A stretch of DNA of 64,000 nt from a bacterium 1XD42-76 (GCA_009917545.1 QZDW01000002.1:1-64000); one strand, 5' to 3'. Counted from the stretch's first letter, positions 1 through 8,590 are shown. Notes: generated by a model from the sequence alone, not told the origin. Numbers and translations are program-made.

Positions 1-109
1 CAATGTTTTCTTTATTGTACTTGAAACGTGGAGGAAATGCAAAAAAACTTTTCCGGTTTATCCGGGTTAGGAAGAAGAAATCCGTTTATGGATCTTCTTC
101 CTTTTGCTT
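1..109. other. left-edge intergenic DNA
   Basis: No supportable gene is seen. The stretch is AT-rich and holds the plus-strand hairpin described separately. On the minus strand it also has a small CCGG/CCGG hairpin followed by seven T residues (about 44-64), a possible end for the operon that finishes at 110. Confidence 0.5.
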
Positions 110-111
110 TT
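70..111 (+). terminator. rho-independent terminator
   Basis: Arms GGAAGAAG (70-77) and CTTCTTCC (94-101) pair, extended by an inner ATCC/GGAT pairing. The plus-strand side is followed by TTTTGCTTTT. The T-tract direction suggests it ends a plus-strand gene lying left of the window and converging on the receiver-like gene. It may also act on the minus strand. Confidence 0.6.
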
Positions 112-1681
112 ATCTTATCTGTGCTAATGTAATTCCCACTTTATTTCCTTCTGAAAAAGCTTCGTTTGCCATTCTTTGTGCATAATTCTCCTTCAGATTG
201 CAGATATATGTATAATTAAAAATGTTCCCTTGATAATTCCCCATTATTGATGTTCCGATTCCATCAATAATATTTTCTCCTGCTTTGATATAAACACTTC
301 TAAGTTTTCCAAACCAGTCTATGGCAACTACTTCCCCTTTATGCTTCACAAAGCTGCGAAATTCTGACTCTGCGTTTTTTAAGGCTGTTGATGCATTTTT
401 AATTCTCATCCCTTTGATAAAAAGGTAATTATTATCTATTTTATTCTCTCGCAGACACTCACATTTTGCCGTTACGCATAACCAAAAAGTTTCCTCCTTC
501 CCTTCCTGAGCAACTACAAATACATCTCCGAAATCAACCTTATGTCTGATGCCGGAATAAAGATGATTCACTGTTATCTTTTCATTTAGTTCCATTAACT
601 GTTTAGCGTAATTATGAGGTTCAATTTCTGAATACTCTTTTTTTATATCTTTAATAATACACTCTGGAAGGCTTACTCCCTGACCGTCTACACGCTCCAT
701 AATTTCATCCCGGTATAGCCCTTTCATAAAATCATCAAATGACTCTATACTTTCATCTAGTAAGCCCTTAGCAAAATATCCTAACGCCTGAGAATCTATG
801 CCGGAAAATAAATTGGTTCTTGCCTGTACTACTCTGCGAAGAGAATTGGTATAATTTAACCATATAATATCAAAGATGCTATTTGGCACATTTGTAATAT
901 GGCTGGCTATAGAGGAAATTAGTTCATCAATGCAAACACTGTTTTCTGCTCCAGAACCTGACTTTGAAAGGCATATGATAATTTTCCCATCTATAATAAC
1001 TGCTTTATCAGACAACCTTGTTGCTATAGGAAATGGTTTATCTGGCAAAATAGCATTATTCCATTTCAGCCACAGTGGATGCCATGATTCTTTTTTATCA
1101 TAGTCTAAGTCCTTCAGCATCTTTATAATTTCTTCACTTTCGTGGCTGAAACGCTTCTTCAGTTCATATAGTCTTCTGCCAGAACCTGCAAACAGATCTC
1201 TCACATCGGCTTTGAATTCTTCCTCAAATACTCCGGCATCCATCCATCTGTCACACGCCTCTTCTACAGACAAATTCGTATAGCCGGAAAAATAATCACA
1301 TATAACTGGATAAATATTTTCAACATCCGGTCTGTTTGTATAGATACAGATAAATGGGATCTGCCAAACAACAGCCTGGGCAATAATCTCCAATACAGGT
1401 TTGTCATTACCTCCCGTCAATTCCCAGTCCAATACTAATAAATCCTTGTTTCTCATACATTTATCCAGTGTTATGCTGTCTATGTCTCTATAATATCGCT
1501 GCAGTTCAACATGTCCATCGCATCTGTCTTTCAGGTTATTATACATATTCTGAGTAAACTTTTGTTTTTCTTCATCGTTTTCCTTCGTGTATACATATAG
1601 ATCAATAAAATCATCATCAATACACACAACATGCTGTAATGAATCCTGTACTATTTTTTCATATGCATTTCTTACTTCCAT
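110..1681 (-). CDS. receiver-domain-like protein of a putative defence operon
   Basis: 523 aa. The first 135 residues look like a divergent response-regulator receiver: an acidic cluster IDDD at 21-24, a candidate phospho-acceptor Asp85 in LLVLDWE after a hydrophobic strand, and a strand with IYTN at 113-116. The rest (about 140-523) matches no family I recognise and has no visible DNA-binding or nuclease motif. The gene is third in a minus-strand operon, two bases after the double-GHKL ATPase, so the two are surely co-expressed. The C-terminal module of that ATPase resembles a histidine-kinase catalytic domain, so a phosphorelay-like or allosteric pairing is plausible but inferred. AT-rich codon use differs from the 50% GC core. 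The receiver resemblance is moderate; the function is unknown. Confidence 0.7.
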   Translation of the reverse strand: MEVRNAYEKIVQDSLQHVVCIDDDFIDLYVYTKENDEEKQKFTQNMYNNLKDRCDGHVELQRYYRDIDSITLDKCMRNKDLLVLDWELTGGNDKPVLEIIAQAVVWQIPFICIYTNRPDVENIYPVICDYFSGYTNLSVEEACDRWMDAGVFEEEFKADVRDLFAGSGRRLYELKKRFSHESEEIIKMLKDLDYDKKESWHPLWLKWNNAILPDKPFPIATRLSDKAVIIDGKIIICLSKSGSGAENSVCIDELISSIASHITNVPNSIFDIIWLNYTNSLRRVVQARTNLFSGIDSQALGYFAKGLLDESIESFDDFMKGLYRDEIMERVDGQGVSLPECIIKDIKKEYSEIEPHNYAKQLMELNEKITVNHLYSGIRHKVDFGDVFVVAQEGKEETFWLCVTAKCECLRENKIDNNYLFIKGMRIKNASTALKNAESEFRSFVKHKGEVVAIDWFGKLRSVYIKAGENIIDGIGTSIMGNYQGNIFNYTYICNLKENYAQRMANEAFSEGNKVGITLAQIR

Positions 1682-1683
1682 TC

Positions 1684-4644
1684 TTACTCATCTCCATGTA
1701 AACTTGTAATAACAAAGCAGGAACCATGTAGCTGATTTAATTCCTGGTCGTTTGTTGCGTAAATATCAAAATCTATTGCATTCAGGTTTCTTTTGGCCAG
1801 GAAAAGCCCGATTCCTCTCCCATTTGGCTTTTTGGTATAAAAAATGTCAAAACATCTTTCCAGTTCCGCATGGGACATTTGCGGTCCTGAATTCATAATC
1901 AGTGTTTTGTTATGGAACACATCAATTTTTATTATTTTTTTCTCCACAAATCCAACCCAGTATATGGCATTGTTTACTATATTAATAAATACCGGTAATA
2001 ACATGGATTCAAAAGTGTAATATATCTGCTTGCAAAAAGCATCCGTACACTCGAAAGAAATATCAGACTTATCCATTGCTTTTCCATAGAAATCAAGGAG
2101 AGTATTCTTTATATCTTCCCCGGATATGTTTTTCCTTACCCGTCTTGTATTTCTATATAAAGGCATTAACATCTTATGATTTGCCTCCATATGCTGAAAC
2201 GACATCTTTATGGACTGACATATTTCTTCAAGCTTCTGATTGCCTCTGGCTTCATATACAAAATTCTGTAATTTTTTACTGATTTCTGAATACAATACAT
2301 TAAATTGATGATCTATAACATCAATAGATAATCCCACCTGTGCAAGTTCATAAAACATATCAACCCTGTTTGACAGCTCAATTTCCTTGCTTTTGTATGC
2401 CTCCAGCAGACTTAATTCCTGGCCACCCGGTTCCTGTGAAGATAACGCCTTAAAATAATTCATCAGATATTGATTACATATATCCAGTATTTCCCCATAT
2501 TGGGAATTGAGATTGGAAATACAGATTCGTGTATTTTCTTCGCTGAGTTCTTCCAAATTAATTGCTTCTGGAGACAAATTTTTCAATATGTTCTCCAATT
2601 CATCAATTTTCTGATTTACGTTCAGCCGTATCTGATAAATAATATCGTCTAACTGCTTTTTACATACCTCAAATGTTCGTCCGATTTCTTCAGATATTTC
2701 CTTATATTTTTCCGTATATTCTTCTGCCAACCCGTTTTTATAGACATTATTCATAACTATATTATTTAATTCGGCTAACTCATTTATCATCTTCTTCCGT
2801 TGATCTTCATATGAATAATACAGACTTTGAATGCTTTCATTTCCTTCAAAACTTATATCCGGATCCAGCATGGTCTTAACGCTGATTACTTTTAACTGCA
2901 GACTGTTAATTTCTGAAAGCAGTCGTCGTTCTTCGCTCTTTACAATTTGCTCCTTTTTAAGTTTTTCATCAAGTTGCACTTTCAGATTCTTTATCTCTTT
3001 TTCCAGGGTATCCAACTCTTTTTGCTGAGTTTTCAACCGCTTATTAAGTTCCATTAGCTGCTTTCTATTTCTTTGCTTTTCCTTTTCTATCAACTCTTCC
3101 TTTTGTTTTCTCTTCTGCAGTTCATCAGTAAATTTTTTTCTTCCTTCTGAAGCTGTCCCGAAACATTTCACACCTACTTCTTTAAAAAAATCCTTCAGCA
3201 GTCCCCGCATACTTCTGTATGCTTCATTGGAAATCAATCCCTCTCTTCCTGACTTATCTATAAGCTTAGGATTTTCTTTTTTTGAAATACCGATATATCC
3301 AAACATCTTCCTGTGAGAAAAGTAATAATAACCCGCGCCTTTGGATCTGTTCTCTTCAAATCCCAGGAAATCAAAATCAACACGTCCATAGGGCAAAACA
3401 CGGAACCCGTCTCTATATATCGCAAGTCCCCCATAGTTTTCAGCCTTTTTTTCATATACTTCCCAGTTGTCTCCAGACATAATACTGTTTTTTTTCTGGG
3501 CTTCCCAAAAAGCAACTTTCAGATCCATCCTGCCAATTTTTGTCCTCAGTTTATTTCTGGGAACAAAATGGTATTCCAGAATTTCATCATTATATGCTTT
3601 TATCTTTCCTGTAAAACTGCCATCCAGAGCAAATGTCCCCATAATCCAGTGCTCACAAGCCTGAAATTCCGCCTCTGAAAAAGATTCTTTCAACTGTAAA
3701 AAGTCATGGACATTCTCCCCTGTACCATCATTGCTATATATCATAAAACACGGGCTGTCTTCTTCTGTTTCATTCCAACTCTTTTTTAAATCAGCCTCTC
3801 TTTCAGCCACTAGTTTTTTATCGAAAGGATTAAATAAACCTGATAAAGCGGAACGGATATAATTTGTCTGTTCCGCAAACTTCTCCCGGTCTTCTGCAAG
3901 TACAATTTCAGGGCTATTCTCCATTTCCAGTTCTCTTAATTCTGAAATCGGATCAAAAACGACAAAGATTGTTCCGTGTTTAAATGTTTCAAAGTGTCCC
4001 TTCACCGCCTCTTTTATCGTTTCAGGAATACGATGATAGCTAATCAAATCATTTAAAACGCTTTCTTTAACCCCTTCAAACTTTTCCCATGATTTACTTT
4101 CAAAATTTTTTCTGAATTCATTTTCAAGTTCTGCATAAGCTTCATCTAAAGAATCTAAAGTTTCCAAGTGGGTCAGAGGAATTTCAACTTCGTCCAAATA
4201 CATTTCATAATTATCAAGAATCTTCCAATTCATGAAAAGTATCTGTGTATCACTGTCTGTCCTTTTTGAAAACATCAGCATATGATTTCCCAAATATGCC
4301 ACGGATAAACGACCGATTCCTTTTTCCCCCAGCGGTACTCTTTCCTTTTTATATAAACGGTCTACCTCACTTAGCCCGCCGTTATATTCCCTTTTATTTC
4401 CTGTACCTATTACAATCCAGTTATTCAGAATATCATTTTCATCCATTCCACGTCCATCGTCTGAAATCAGAAAGATATCATCCTGAACATCTCCATAGCC
4501 GACATGGTATAATCTTGCTGCCAGGTAATCACCATACGCATCATACCCATTTTTCCACAACTCTGTAATTGCTGTTGGCAGATCAGCAATCTGATTTTTT
4601 CCCAACAAATCAATCGCTCTGGCTTTCGTTCTGAAATTAGCCAT
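1684..4644 (-). CDS. double GHKL ATPase (Hsp90/MutL-like N-terminus, histidine-kinase-like C-terminus)
   Basis: 986 aa with two separate Bergerat-fold ATPase signatures. N-terminal: ELWKNGYDA at 28-36 (N-box), DDGRGM at 62-67 and GEKGIGR at 106-112, as in Hsp90, MutL and MORC proteins. C-terminal: INIVNNAIYW near 887 (N-box), NSGP near 918 and GRGIGLFLAK near 942 with an upstream F-box-like CFDIFYTKK, as in sensor-kinase HATPase_c domains. A long charged coiled coil lies about 515-600, with further helical sequence to about 700. I see no membrane segment and no obvious H-box. GGAGG precedes the ATG. The gene lies 23 bp after the vsr-like gene and 2 bp before the receiver-like gene. GHKL proteins near Vsr enzymes are known from restriction and phage-defence contexts; the role here is inferred. 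Confidence 0.8.
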   Translation of the reverse strand: MANFRTKARAIDLLGKNQIADLPTAITELWKNGYDAYGDYLAARLYHVGYGDVQDDIFLISDDGRGMDENDILNNWIVIGTGNKREYNGGLSEVDRLYKKERVPLGEKGIGRLSVAYLGNHMLMFSKRTDSDTQILFMNWKILDNYEMYLDEVEIPLTHLETLDSLDEAYAELENEFRKNFESKSWEKFEGVKESVLNDLISYHRIPETIKEAVKGHFETFKHGTIFVVFDPISELRELEMENSPEIVLAEDREKFAEQTNYIRSALSGLFNPFDKKLVAEREADLKKSWNETEEDSPCFMIYSNDGTGENVHDFLQLKESFSEAEFQACEHWIMGTFALDGSFTGKIKAYNDEILEYHFVPRNKLRTKIGRMDLKVAFWEAQKKNSIMSGDNWEVYEKKAENYGGLAIYRDGFRVLPYGRVDFDFLGFEENRSKGAGYYYFSHRKMFGYIGISKKENPKLIDKSGREGLISNEAYRSMRGLLKDFFKEVGVKCFGTASEGRKKFTDELQKRKQKEELIEKEKQRNRKQLMELNKRLKTQQKELDTLEKEIKNLKVQLDEKLKKEQIVKSEERRLLSEINSLQLKVISVKTMLDPDISFEGNESIQSLYYSYEDQRKKMINELAELNNIVMNNVYKNGLAEEYTEKYKEISEEIGRTFEVCKKQLDDIIYQIRLNVNQKIDELENILKNLSPEAINLEELSEENTRICISNLNSQYGEILDICNQYLMNYFKALSSQEPGGQELSLLEAYKSKEIELSNRVDMFYELAQVGLSIDVIDHQFNVLYSEISKKLQNFVYEARGNQKLEEICQSIKMSFQHMEANHKMLMPLYRNTRRVRKNISGEDIKNTLLDFYGKAMDKSDISFECTDAFCKQIYYTFESMLLPVFINIVNNAIYWVGFVEKKIIKIDVFHNKTLIMNSGPQMSHAELERCFDIFYTKKPNGRGIGLFLAKRNLNAIDFDIYATNDQELNQLHGSCFVITSLHGDE

Positions 4645-4667
4645 CCTGAAACCTCCATTTGGGACTT

Positions 4668-5123
4668 TTATTCATCCCATTGTATCCAACCTGCGTCTGA
4701 TATTTTCTGTTGCCATAATGTTTCTTCGATTACCCGTACACACTCATCTGTATTCTTTAAAATATCTCTTCCCCAAAATCGCAAAACTATCCAGCCCAGA
4801 TAGGATAATTGTTTGTCAATCTCTTCATCTCGCTCTTTATTTCTGGCAATCTTTTTAATCCAGAATTCACCATTATTACTCTGTTCCAGCTTTTTACTCA
4901 ATATATCCCAGTCCTTGCCATGAAAAAACTCACTATCGCAAAAAATCACAACTTTATATTTTGTCAGAACGATATCCGGCTTTCCCGGAAGATGATTATA
5001 ATTTTTCCTATATCTGTAGCCCTTATGCCATAATGCCTTTCGCAATCGCACCTCAATAGAGGTATCTTTTCCTTTTATATTGGACATATTGCGATGGCGT
5101 TGGTCTTTGCTTAAGACATCCAT
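4668..5123 (-). CDS. Vsr-like very-short-patch-repair endonuclease
   Basis: 151 aa, the usual length for Vsr. The N-terminus with RHRNMSNIKGKDT and the core LPGKPDIVL (Pro49-Asp50) then FFHGKDWD (His68) match the Vsr nuclease fold, which nicks at T:G mismatches in the E. coli enzyme. The cysteines that bind structural zinc in E. coli Vsr are not at the expected places (HGKDW instead of an HxC pattern), as in the divergent Vsr group found in defence loci. No cytosine methyltransferase lies next to it, so mismatch repair after m5C deamination is not supported by context. It is the first gene of the operon, with a strong promoter at 5156-5184. Nuclease effector of the cassette is an inference. 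Confidence 0.82.
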   Translation of the reverse strand: MDVLSKDQRHRNMSNIKGKDTSIEVRLRKALWHKGYRYRKNYNHLPGKPDIVLTKYKVVIFCDSEFFHGKDWDILSKKLEQSNNGEFWIKKIARNKERDEEIDKQLSYLGWIVLRFWGRDILKNTDECVRVIEETLWQQKISDAGWIQWDE

Positions 5124-5155
5124 CTAATTCACCATTTTTGTACAGATTTGCTAAT

Positions 5156-5184
5156 ATTATACATCCAAGTTTCTGTTTATTCAA
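5156..5184 (-). promoter_or_regulatory. sigma-A promoter of the vsr-GHKL-receiver operon
   Basis: On the minus strand TTGAAT (5184-5179), a 17-base spacer and TATAAT (5161-5156), with TG just before the -10. Spacing and boxes are near consensus. The predicted start is about 25 bases before the vsr ATG. The cassette therefore has its own housekeeping promoter downstream of the sigK terminator. Confidence 0.75.
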
Positions 5185-5240
5185 CAAAAAACTCATATAT
5201 CCCCATTTATTTCGCTTTATGTATAAATTCACCAGACAAT

Positions 5241-5274
5241 AAAACAGGAGTACCCCGAAGGCTACACCTATTTT
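5241..5274 (-). terminator. intrinsic terminator after sigK
   Basis: On the minus strand an imperfect stem AGGTGTAGCC with a TTCG loop pairs to GGGTACTCCT, followed by GTTTTATT. It lies between the sigK stop and the vsr promoter and separates the two transcription units. The A-rich opposite side may let it work both ways. Confidence 0.7.
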
Positions 5275-5378
5275 ATATTATTCCCAATATTTATAAAACA
5301 ATGCATTATAGACATTACCAGAGCAGATATGGATTTTTACATTTTATGTTTATCCATGGTTCATAGTCAAATTCTTAT

Positions 5379-6008
5379 CTACCCGGGACACTCCATCCCC
5401 CGCCGCAGCTTCTCCACCGCCTTCTTCTCAATCCTGGACACATATGAGCGCGAAATCCCGAGCTGCTCGGCGATCTCCCTCTGTGTCTGCTCCATAGAAC
5501 CGAAAAGGCCGTATCGCATGCGGATTACTGTCTTTTCGGTATCGTTCAAATCCCGCTTGTAAGCCTCATACAGGCTGGAAATATCCTGCTTTAGTATAAC
5601 GAGCTCCAATGCCTCTCTGCTCTCCACCTCGAGCACATCCATCAAACTGACCGTTTCCCCGTCCTTGTCAGTTCCAATCGGATCATAGATTGACACCTCT
5701 TTTGAAAATTTCTTTCCGGCACGGAACAGCATCAAAATCTCATTTTCCACACATTTGGCTGCATACGTAGCCAGCCTTGAGCCTTTATCCATATCAAAGG
5801 TATTGACTGCTTTGATAAGCCCAATGGTTCCCACGGACAGGAGATCCTCTGTCTCGTAATCACTGGACTGATATTTTTTAATGACATGCGCTACAAGGCG
5901 CATATTTCGGTTAATCAGTACATCTCTTGCTTCTGCGTCGCCCTCTTTGTATCGTTCCAGGTACTCTCTTTCCTCTCGTGCAGTTAGTGGTTGTGGAAAA
6001 GTTTTCAA
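5379..6008 (-). CDS. sigK: sporulation sigma factor SigK, no pro-sequence
   Basis: 209 aa sigma-70 family factor. The N-terminal FPQPLTAREE, region 2 (RLVAHVIKKY, DLLSVGTIGLIKA) and the C-terminal helix-turn-helix (QREIAEQLGISRSYVSRIEKKA) fit late mother-cell sigma-K. The start is a TTG (6008-6006) with AAGGTGG six bases upstream. An in-frame stop lies a few codons further up, so there is no room for the roughly 20-residue hydrophobic pro-sequence that keeps Bacillus sigma-K inactive. Clostridioides difficile sigma-K also lacks this pro-sequence. No skin-element interruption is seen. The sleB-like gene lies just upstream. SigE is the main alternative family, but the FPQPL start favours SigK. 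Confidence 0.88.
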   Translation of the reverse strand: MKTFPQPLTAREEREYLERYKEGDAEARDVLINRNMRLVAHVIKKYQSSDYETEDLLSVGTIGLIKAVNTFDMDKGSRLATYAAKCVENEILMLFRAGKKFSKEVSIYDPIGTDKDGETVSLMDVLEVESREALELVILKQDISSLYEAYKRDLNDTEKTVIRMRYGLFGSMEQTQREIAEQLGISRSYVSRIEKKAVEKLRRGMECPG

Positions 6009-6112
6009 AGAAAGCCACCTTAAAGCTTCGTTAATCTATCTTATGCGGCGGCGGCTTTTCAAGTGCTTTTACAATATTTTTATTGTTGGAGAATTAGAAA
6101 ATGTATATCCCA

Positions 6113-6733
6113 TCAATAATAACAGTAATAATGATGCTTTGTCCTGCGGTAGACTCCGTGTCCCTGCCGTTTTCCGGACTGGTAGACCACATTGGCAGGC
6201 AGAACACTTCCATTCTCGAGCAGATATCTGGCGTTGGCCCAGTTTTGCGCCGTAGGCTCGCGGTAATAGTTGCCGTCGCGCGTGCAGGCGTACTGTCCTT
6301 TCTGGAACACCACTCCCTTCACTGTATTCGGATAAGCCGCATGGTTGACCCGGTTTAAGACTACACTTCCTACGTAAAGCTGCTCTTCATTCGAGCAGTT
6401 TTGAGCCTCTCCACAGATTTGATGGGCCAAAACGTACAGATCTTCCTCTGTATAGGCAAAGTTTTTTGACACTTCCAGACTACCATCCCCGCTGGTTCCT
6501 TCTTCCGGATTCTGTCCCCCATTTCCGCCGGTATCTCCATCCGCATTCCGGACATTGTCTCCGGATTCTATGCGGGCGGCCTCCTCAGCCGTCATTGTCA
6601 CAGTCCTCCCATCGGCTGTCAGGCCACAGAAGATTTCCTCCGGCCCGGCCGGTGCCCCTGCCAGGGAGGGAAAGCAAAAAACCAGTGTCAGATAGAAAGA
6701 AAGCATCCAGATGCTTATATTTTTTCGGTTCAT
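6113..6733 (-). CDS. SleB/CwlJ-family cell wall hydrolase
   Basis: 206 aa exported protein. A signal peptide covers about residues 1-26 (MNRKNISIW then a hydrophobic stretch ending at SLAGA). A Gly/Asp/Glu-rich linker spans about 55-88. The catalytic domain at about 93-206 is of the Hydrolase_2 type (LAHQICGEAQ, VGSVVLNRV, YPNTVKGVVFQ, ending in GHGVYRR...HYYCYY). This family cleaves spore cortex peptidoglycan during germination, but vegetative relatives exist. It sits directly upstream of sigK on the same strand (104 bp gap), consistent with a sporulation or germination role. AAGGAG precedes the ATG. No peptidoglycan-binding domain is present, unlike B. subtilis SleB. Confidence 0.85.
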   Translation of the reverse strand: MNRKNISIWMLSFYLTLVFCFPSLAGAPAGPEEIFCGLTADGRTVTMTAEEAARIESGDNVRNADGDTGGNGGQNPEEGTSGDGSLEVSKNFAYTEEDLYVLAHQICGEAQNCSNEEQLYVGSVVLNRVNHAAYPNTVKGVVFQKGQYACTRDGNYYREPTAQNWANARYLLENGSVLPANVVYQSGKRQGHGVYRRTKHHYYCYY

Positions 6734-6887
6734 ACATAAAACTCCTTGCTGTTTTTGTTTTCATTATGAACAGAACATTCAAAATTCAAACAAAAATGTT
6801 ACAATTTTATGAAGAAACTTAAAATATAAACGCCCTGGATGCTCTCCAAGCTCGTATTTATTCCTGCTGTCAGCAGTTTTTGCAGCG

Positions 6888-7101
6888 AGCCTTCATGCGC
6901 CCACAGGTTAGCATATCACCACAAATGAAAGCTTTTCCGGCGCATTTGGCATACCTGAATTTACGCCGCCTCATAGCGGCCCATTGTCATGGTAAGCCTT
7001 CATGCGCCCACAGGTTAGCATATCACCACAAATGAAAGCTTTTCCGGCGCATCTGGCATACCTGCATGGATACCGCCTCACAGCAGCATACTGTTATGGC
7101 A
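6888..7101 (+). repeat. dispersed 107-bp repeat, two tandem copies
   Basis: Unit 1 is 6888-6994 and unit 2 is 6995-7101. The first 70 bases of the two differ at one position; the last 37 are more diverged. The shared start AGCCTTCATGCGCCCACAGG and the inner AATGAAAGC...GGCATACCTG recur on the minus strand at about 30445-30531, 32820-32918 and 36365-36511. The array fills the 414-bp gap between sleB and pepD, in the opposite orientation to both genes. No transposase or terminal inverted repeat is visible. Apart from this repeat I see nothing in 6734-7147. Confidence 0.85.
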
Positions 7102-7147
7102 AAAAAAGGAAAAACTGCCTCTGATATTTTTACACATTTTCTAAAAA

Positions 7148-8590
7148 TTATAGTTCCTTTACAAATGCCGCCAGCAGATCGTACATCTCGTCAAAGGACG
7201 CCAGGTTCATCTGCTCGTTCGGCGTGTGTGCTCCGGCCGCCTCGGCTCCCAGCGTCACCACATCAAGGCCGGGAAGCATATCGCAGAAGATGCCGCATTC
7301 CAGACCACCGTGTGTCGCCATTTCCTCCATATCCAGATTGCGCTGTTCTTTGAAAACGCGGCGGAGCGTATTTCTCATCGCGGAATTCGGATTATATTCC
7401 CAGGACGGGTATCTGCCGGCAATCTCTGTCTCAAAGTGATAGAGATCCGCAAACAGCAAAAGCTCCTGCTCCATCTGGTCTCTCAGGGAAACCTTCTCTG
7501 CGCGCAGGGAATACTGGATCTTAAGATTCCCGCCGTTCAGGCGGATGGAGGCAAAATTCTCGGAGGCAGTCGGCAGATCTTTAATCTGCAGGCTCTTATG
7601 GCGCAGACCGTGGGGAAGCAGGTATAAAAGACCGACAAGACTCTCTGTCTCCTCCTTCGTAAGTACCGTTTCCCCTGCCTGATCGTGGGAAACAGGCATC
7701 AGGGAAGCCGTAAAGCCCGGCTCCTGGAATTCGATCTCACGCTTGATTTTTGCTGCCATTTCCTCAAACGCAGCACGAATATCCGCTTCCTTTGCATTGC
7801 TGACAAACATCGCCTCGCACTCTCGCGGAATTGCGTTATCTTTATCGCCGCCGTTCATAGACATCAGCCGTAAATCGCTGCCATCAGCAACTGCCTTTAT
7901 AAGCCTGGAACAAATTTTTAAAGAATTTCCGAGCTCATTGCCGATACACCCGCCGGAATGGCCTCCCGCCAGACCAGTGACAAAGATGCGCCAGACAGGC
8001 CCATCTGCTTTCTCCGTTTTTACTGGCTTTTTAAACGTCACCATCTCGCCGCCTGCACTCGTCGTACATGTGCCGGCCCCATGTCCGCCAAAATCCAGAT
8101 TGATGTACCGTCTGCCCGTGAAATACTCTGGCTTTAAAGCAAACGCACCGTAAAGTCCAATCTCTTCCTGCACTGTAAACACACATTCAAGCGCCGGATG
8201 CGGGCCGTCTCCGGCAAGCAGAGCCATCATATAGGCACATCCCATGCCGTCGTCTGCCCCCAGAGTTGTCCCACGCGCCTTGAGGATGCCGTCCTCAATA
8301 TAAAGGTCAATCGGATCTTTCGTAAAATCATGTGTGCAGTCCACATTTTTCTCACACACCATGTCGGTATGGGCCTGCAGAATGACCGCCTCATGATTCT
8401 CATAACCGCTCGTGGCAGGCTTATAGATAATCACGTTATGCATGGCGTCACGCAGATATTTCAGCCCGTGTGCCTTTGCAAATTCCTCCAGATAATCTGC
8501 GCAGGCCGCTTCGTTTCTGGAACCGCGCGGTATTCTCGAAATCTCCTCAAAATACTTCTGGTGCGGTTTCCTGTGATCTAACACATTCAT
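7148..8590 (-). CDS. pepD: aminoacyl-histidine dipeptidase (PepD, M20 family)
   Basis: 480 aa, the usual PepD length. Cytosolic zinc dipeptidase that hydrolyses Xaa-His and other dipeptides. Metal and catalytic residues are visible: QAHTDMV (His74, Asp76), LGADDGMG (bridging Asp113), QEEIG (Glu142-Glu143), NLDFGGHG near 170, and a C-terminal THGGLECGIF containing the last metal His and dimer-site residues. No signal peptide. The gene is the last of a loose minus-strand run after alcohol dehydrogenase and flavin reductase (132 bp gap with a small GC hairpin at about 8650-8663). Confidence 0.95.
   Translation of the reverse strand: MNVLDHRKPHQKYFEEISRIPRGSRNEAACADYLEEFAKAHGLKYLRDAMHNVIIYKPATSGYENHEAVILQAHTDMVCEKNVDCTHDFTKDPIDLYIEDGILKARGTTLGADDGMGCAYMMALLAGDGPHPALECVFTVQEEIGLYGAFALKPEYFTGRRYINLDFGGHGAGTCTTSAGGEMVTFKKPVKTEKADGPVWRIFVTGLAGGHSGGCIGNELGNSLKICSRLIKAVADGSDLRLMSMNGGDKDNAIPRECEAMFVSNAKEADIRAAFEEMAAKIKREIEFQEPGFTASLMPVSHDQAGETVLTKEETESLVGLLYLLPHGLRHKSLQIKDLPTASENFASIRLNGGNLKIQYSLRAEKVSLRDQMEQELLLFADLYHFETEIAGRYPSWEYNPNSAMRNTLRRVFKEQRNLDMEEMATHGGLECGIFCDMLPGLDVVTLGAEAAGAHTPNEQMNLASFDEMYDLLAAFVKEL

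Noticed and set aside
3-185. Short plus-strand open frame at the left edge
   Set aside because: It has no recognisable domain, covers a terminator hairpin and overlaps the end of the receiver-like gene on the other strand.
110-5123. Identity with the Detocs two-component-like defence system
   Set aside because: There is no TPR sensor kinase with a canonical H-box, no separate buffer receiver and no known Detocs effector; the Vsr gene also does not fit.
6888-7101. Possible CRISPR array
   Set aside because: Only two units, repeat of 107 bp with no unique spacers between them, and no cas genes; relatives are dispersed elsewhere.
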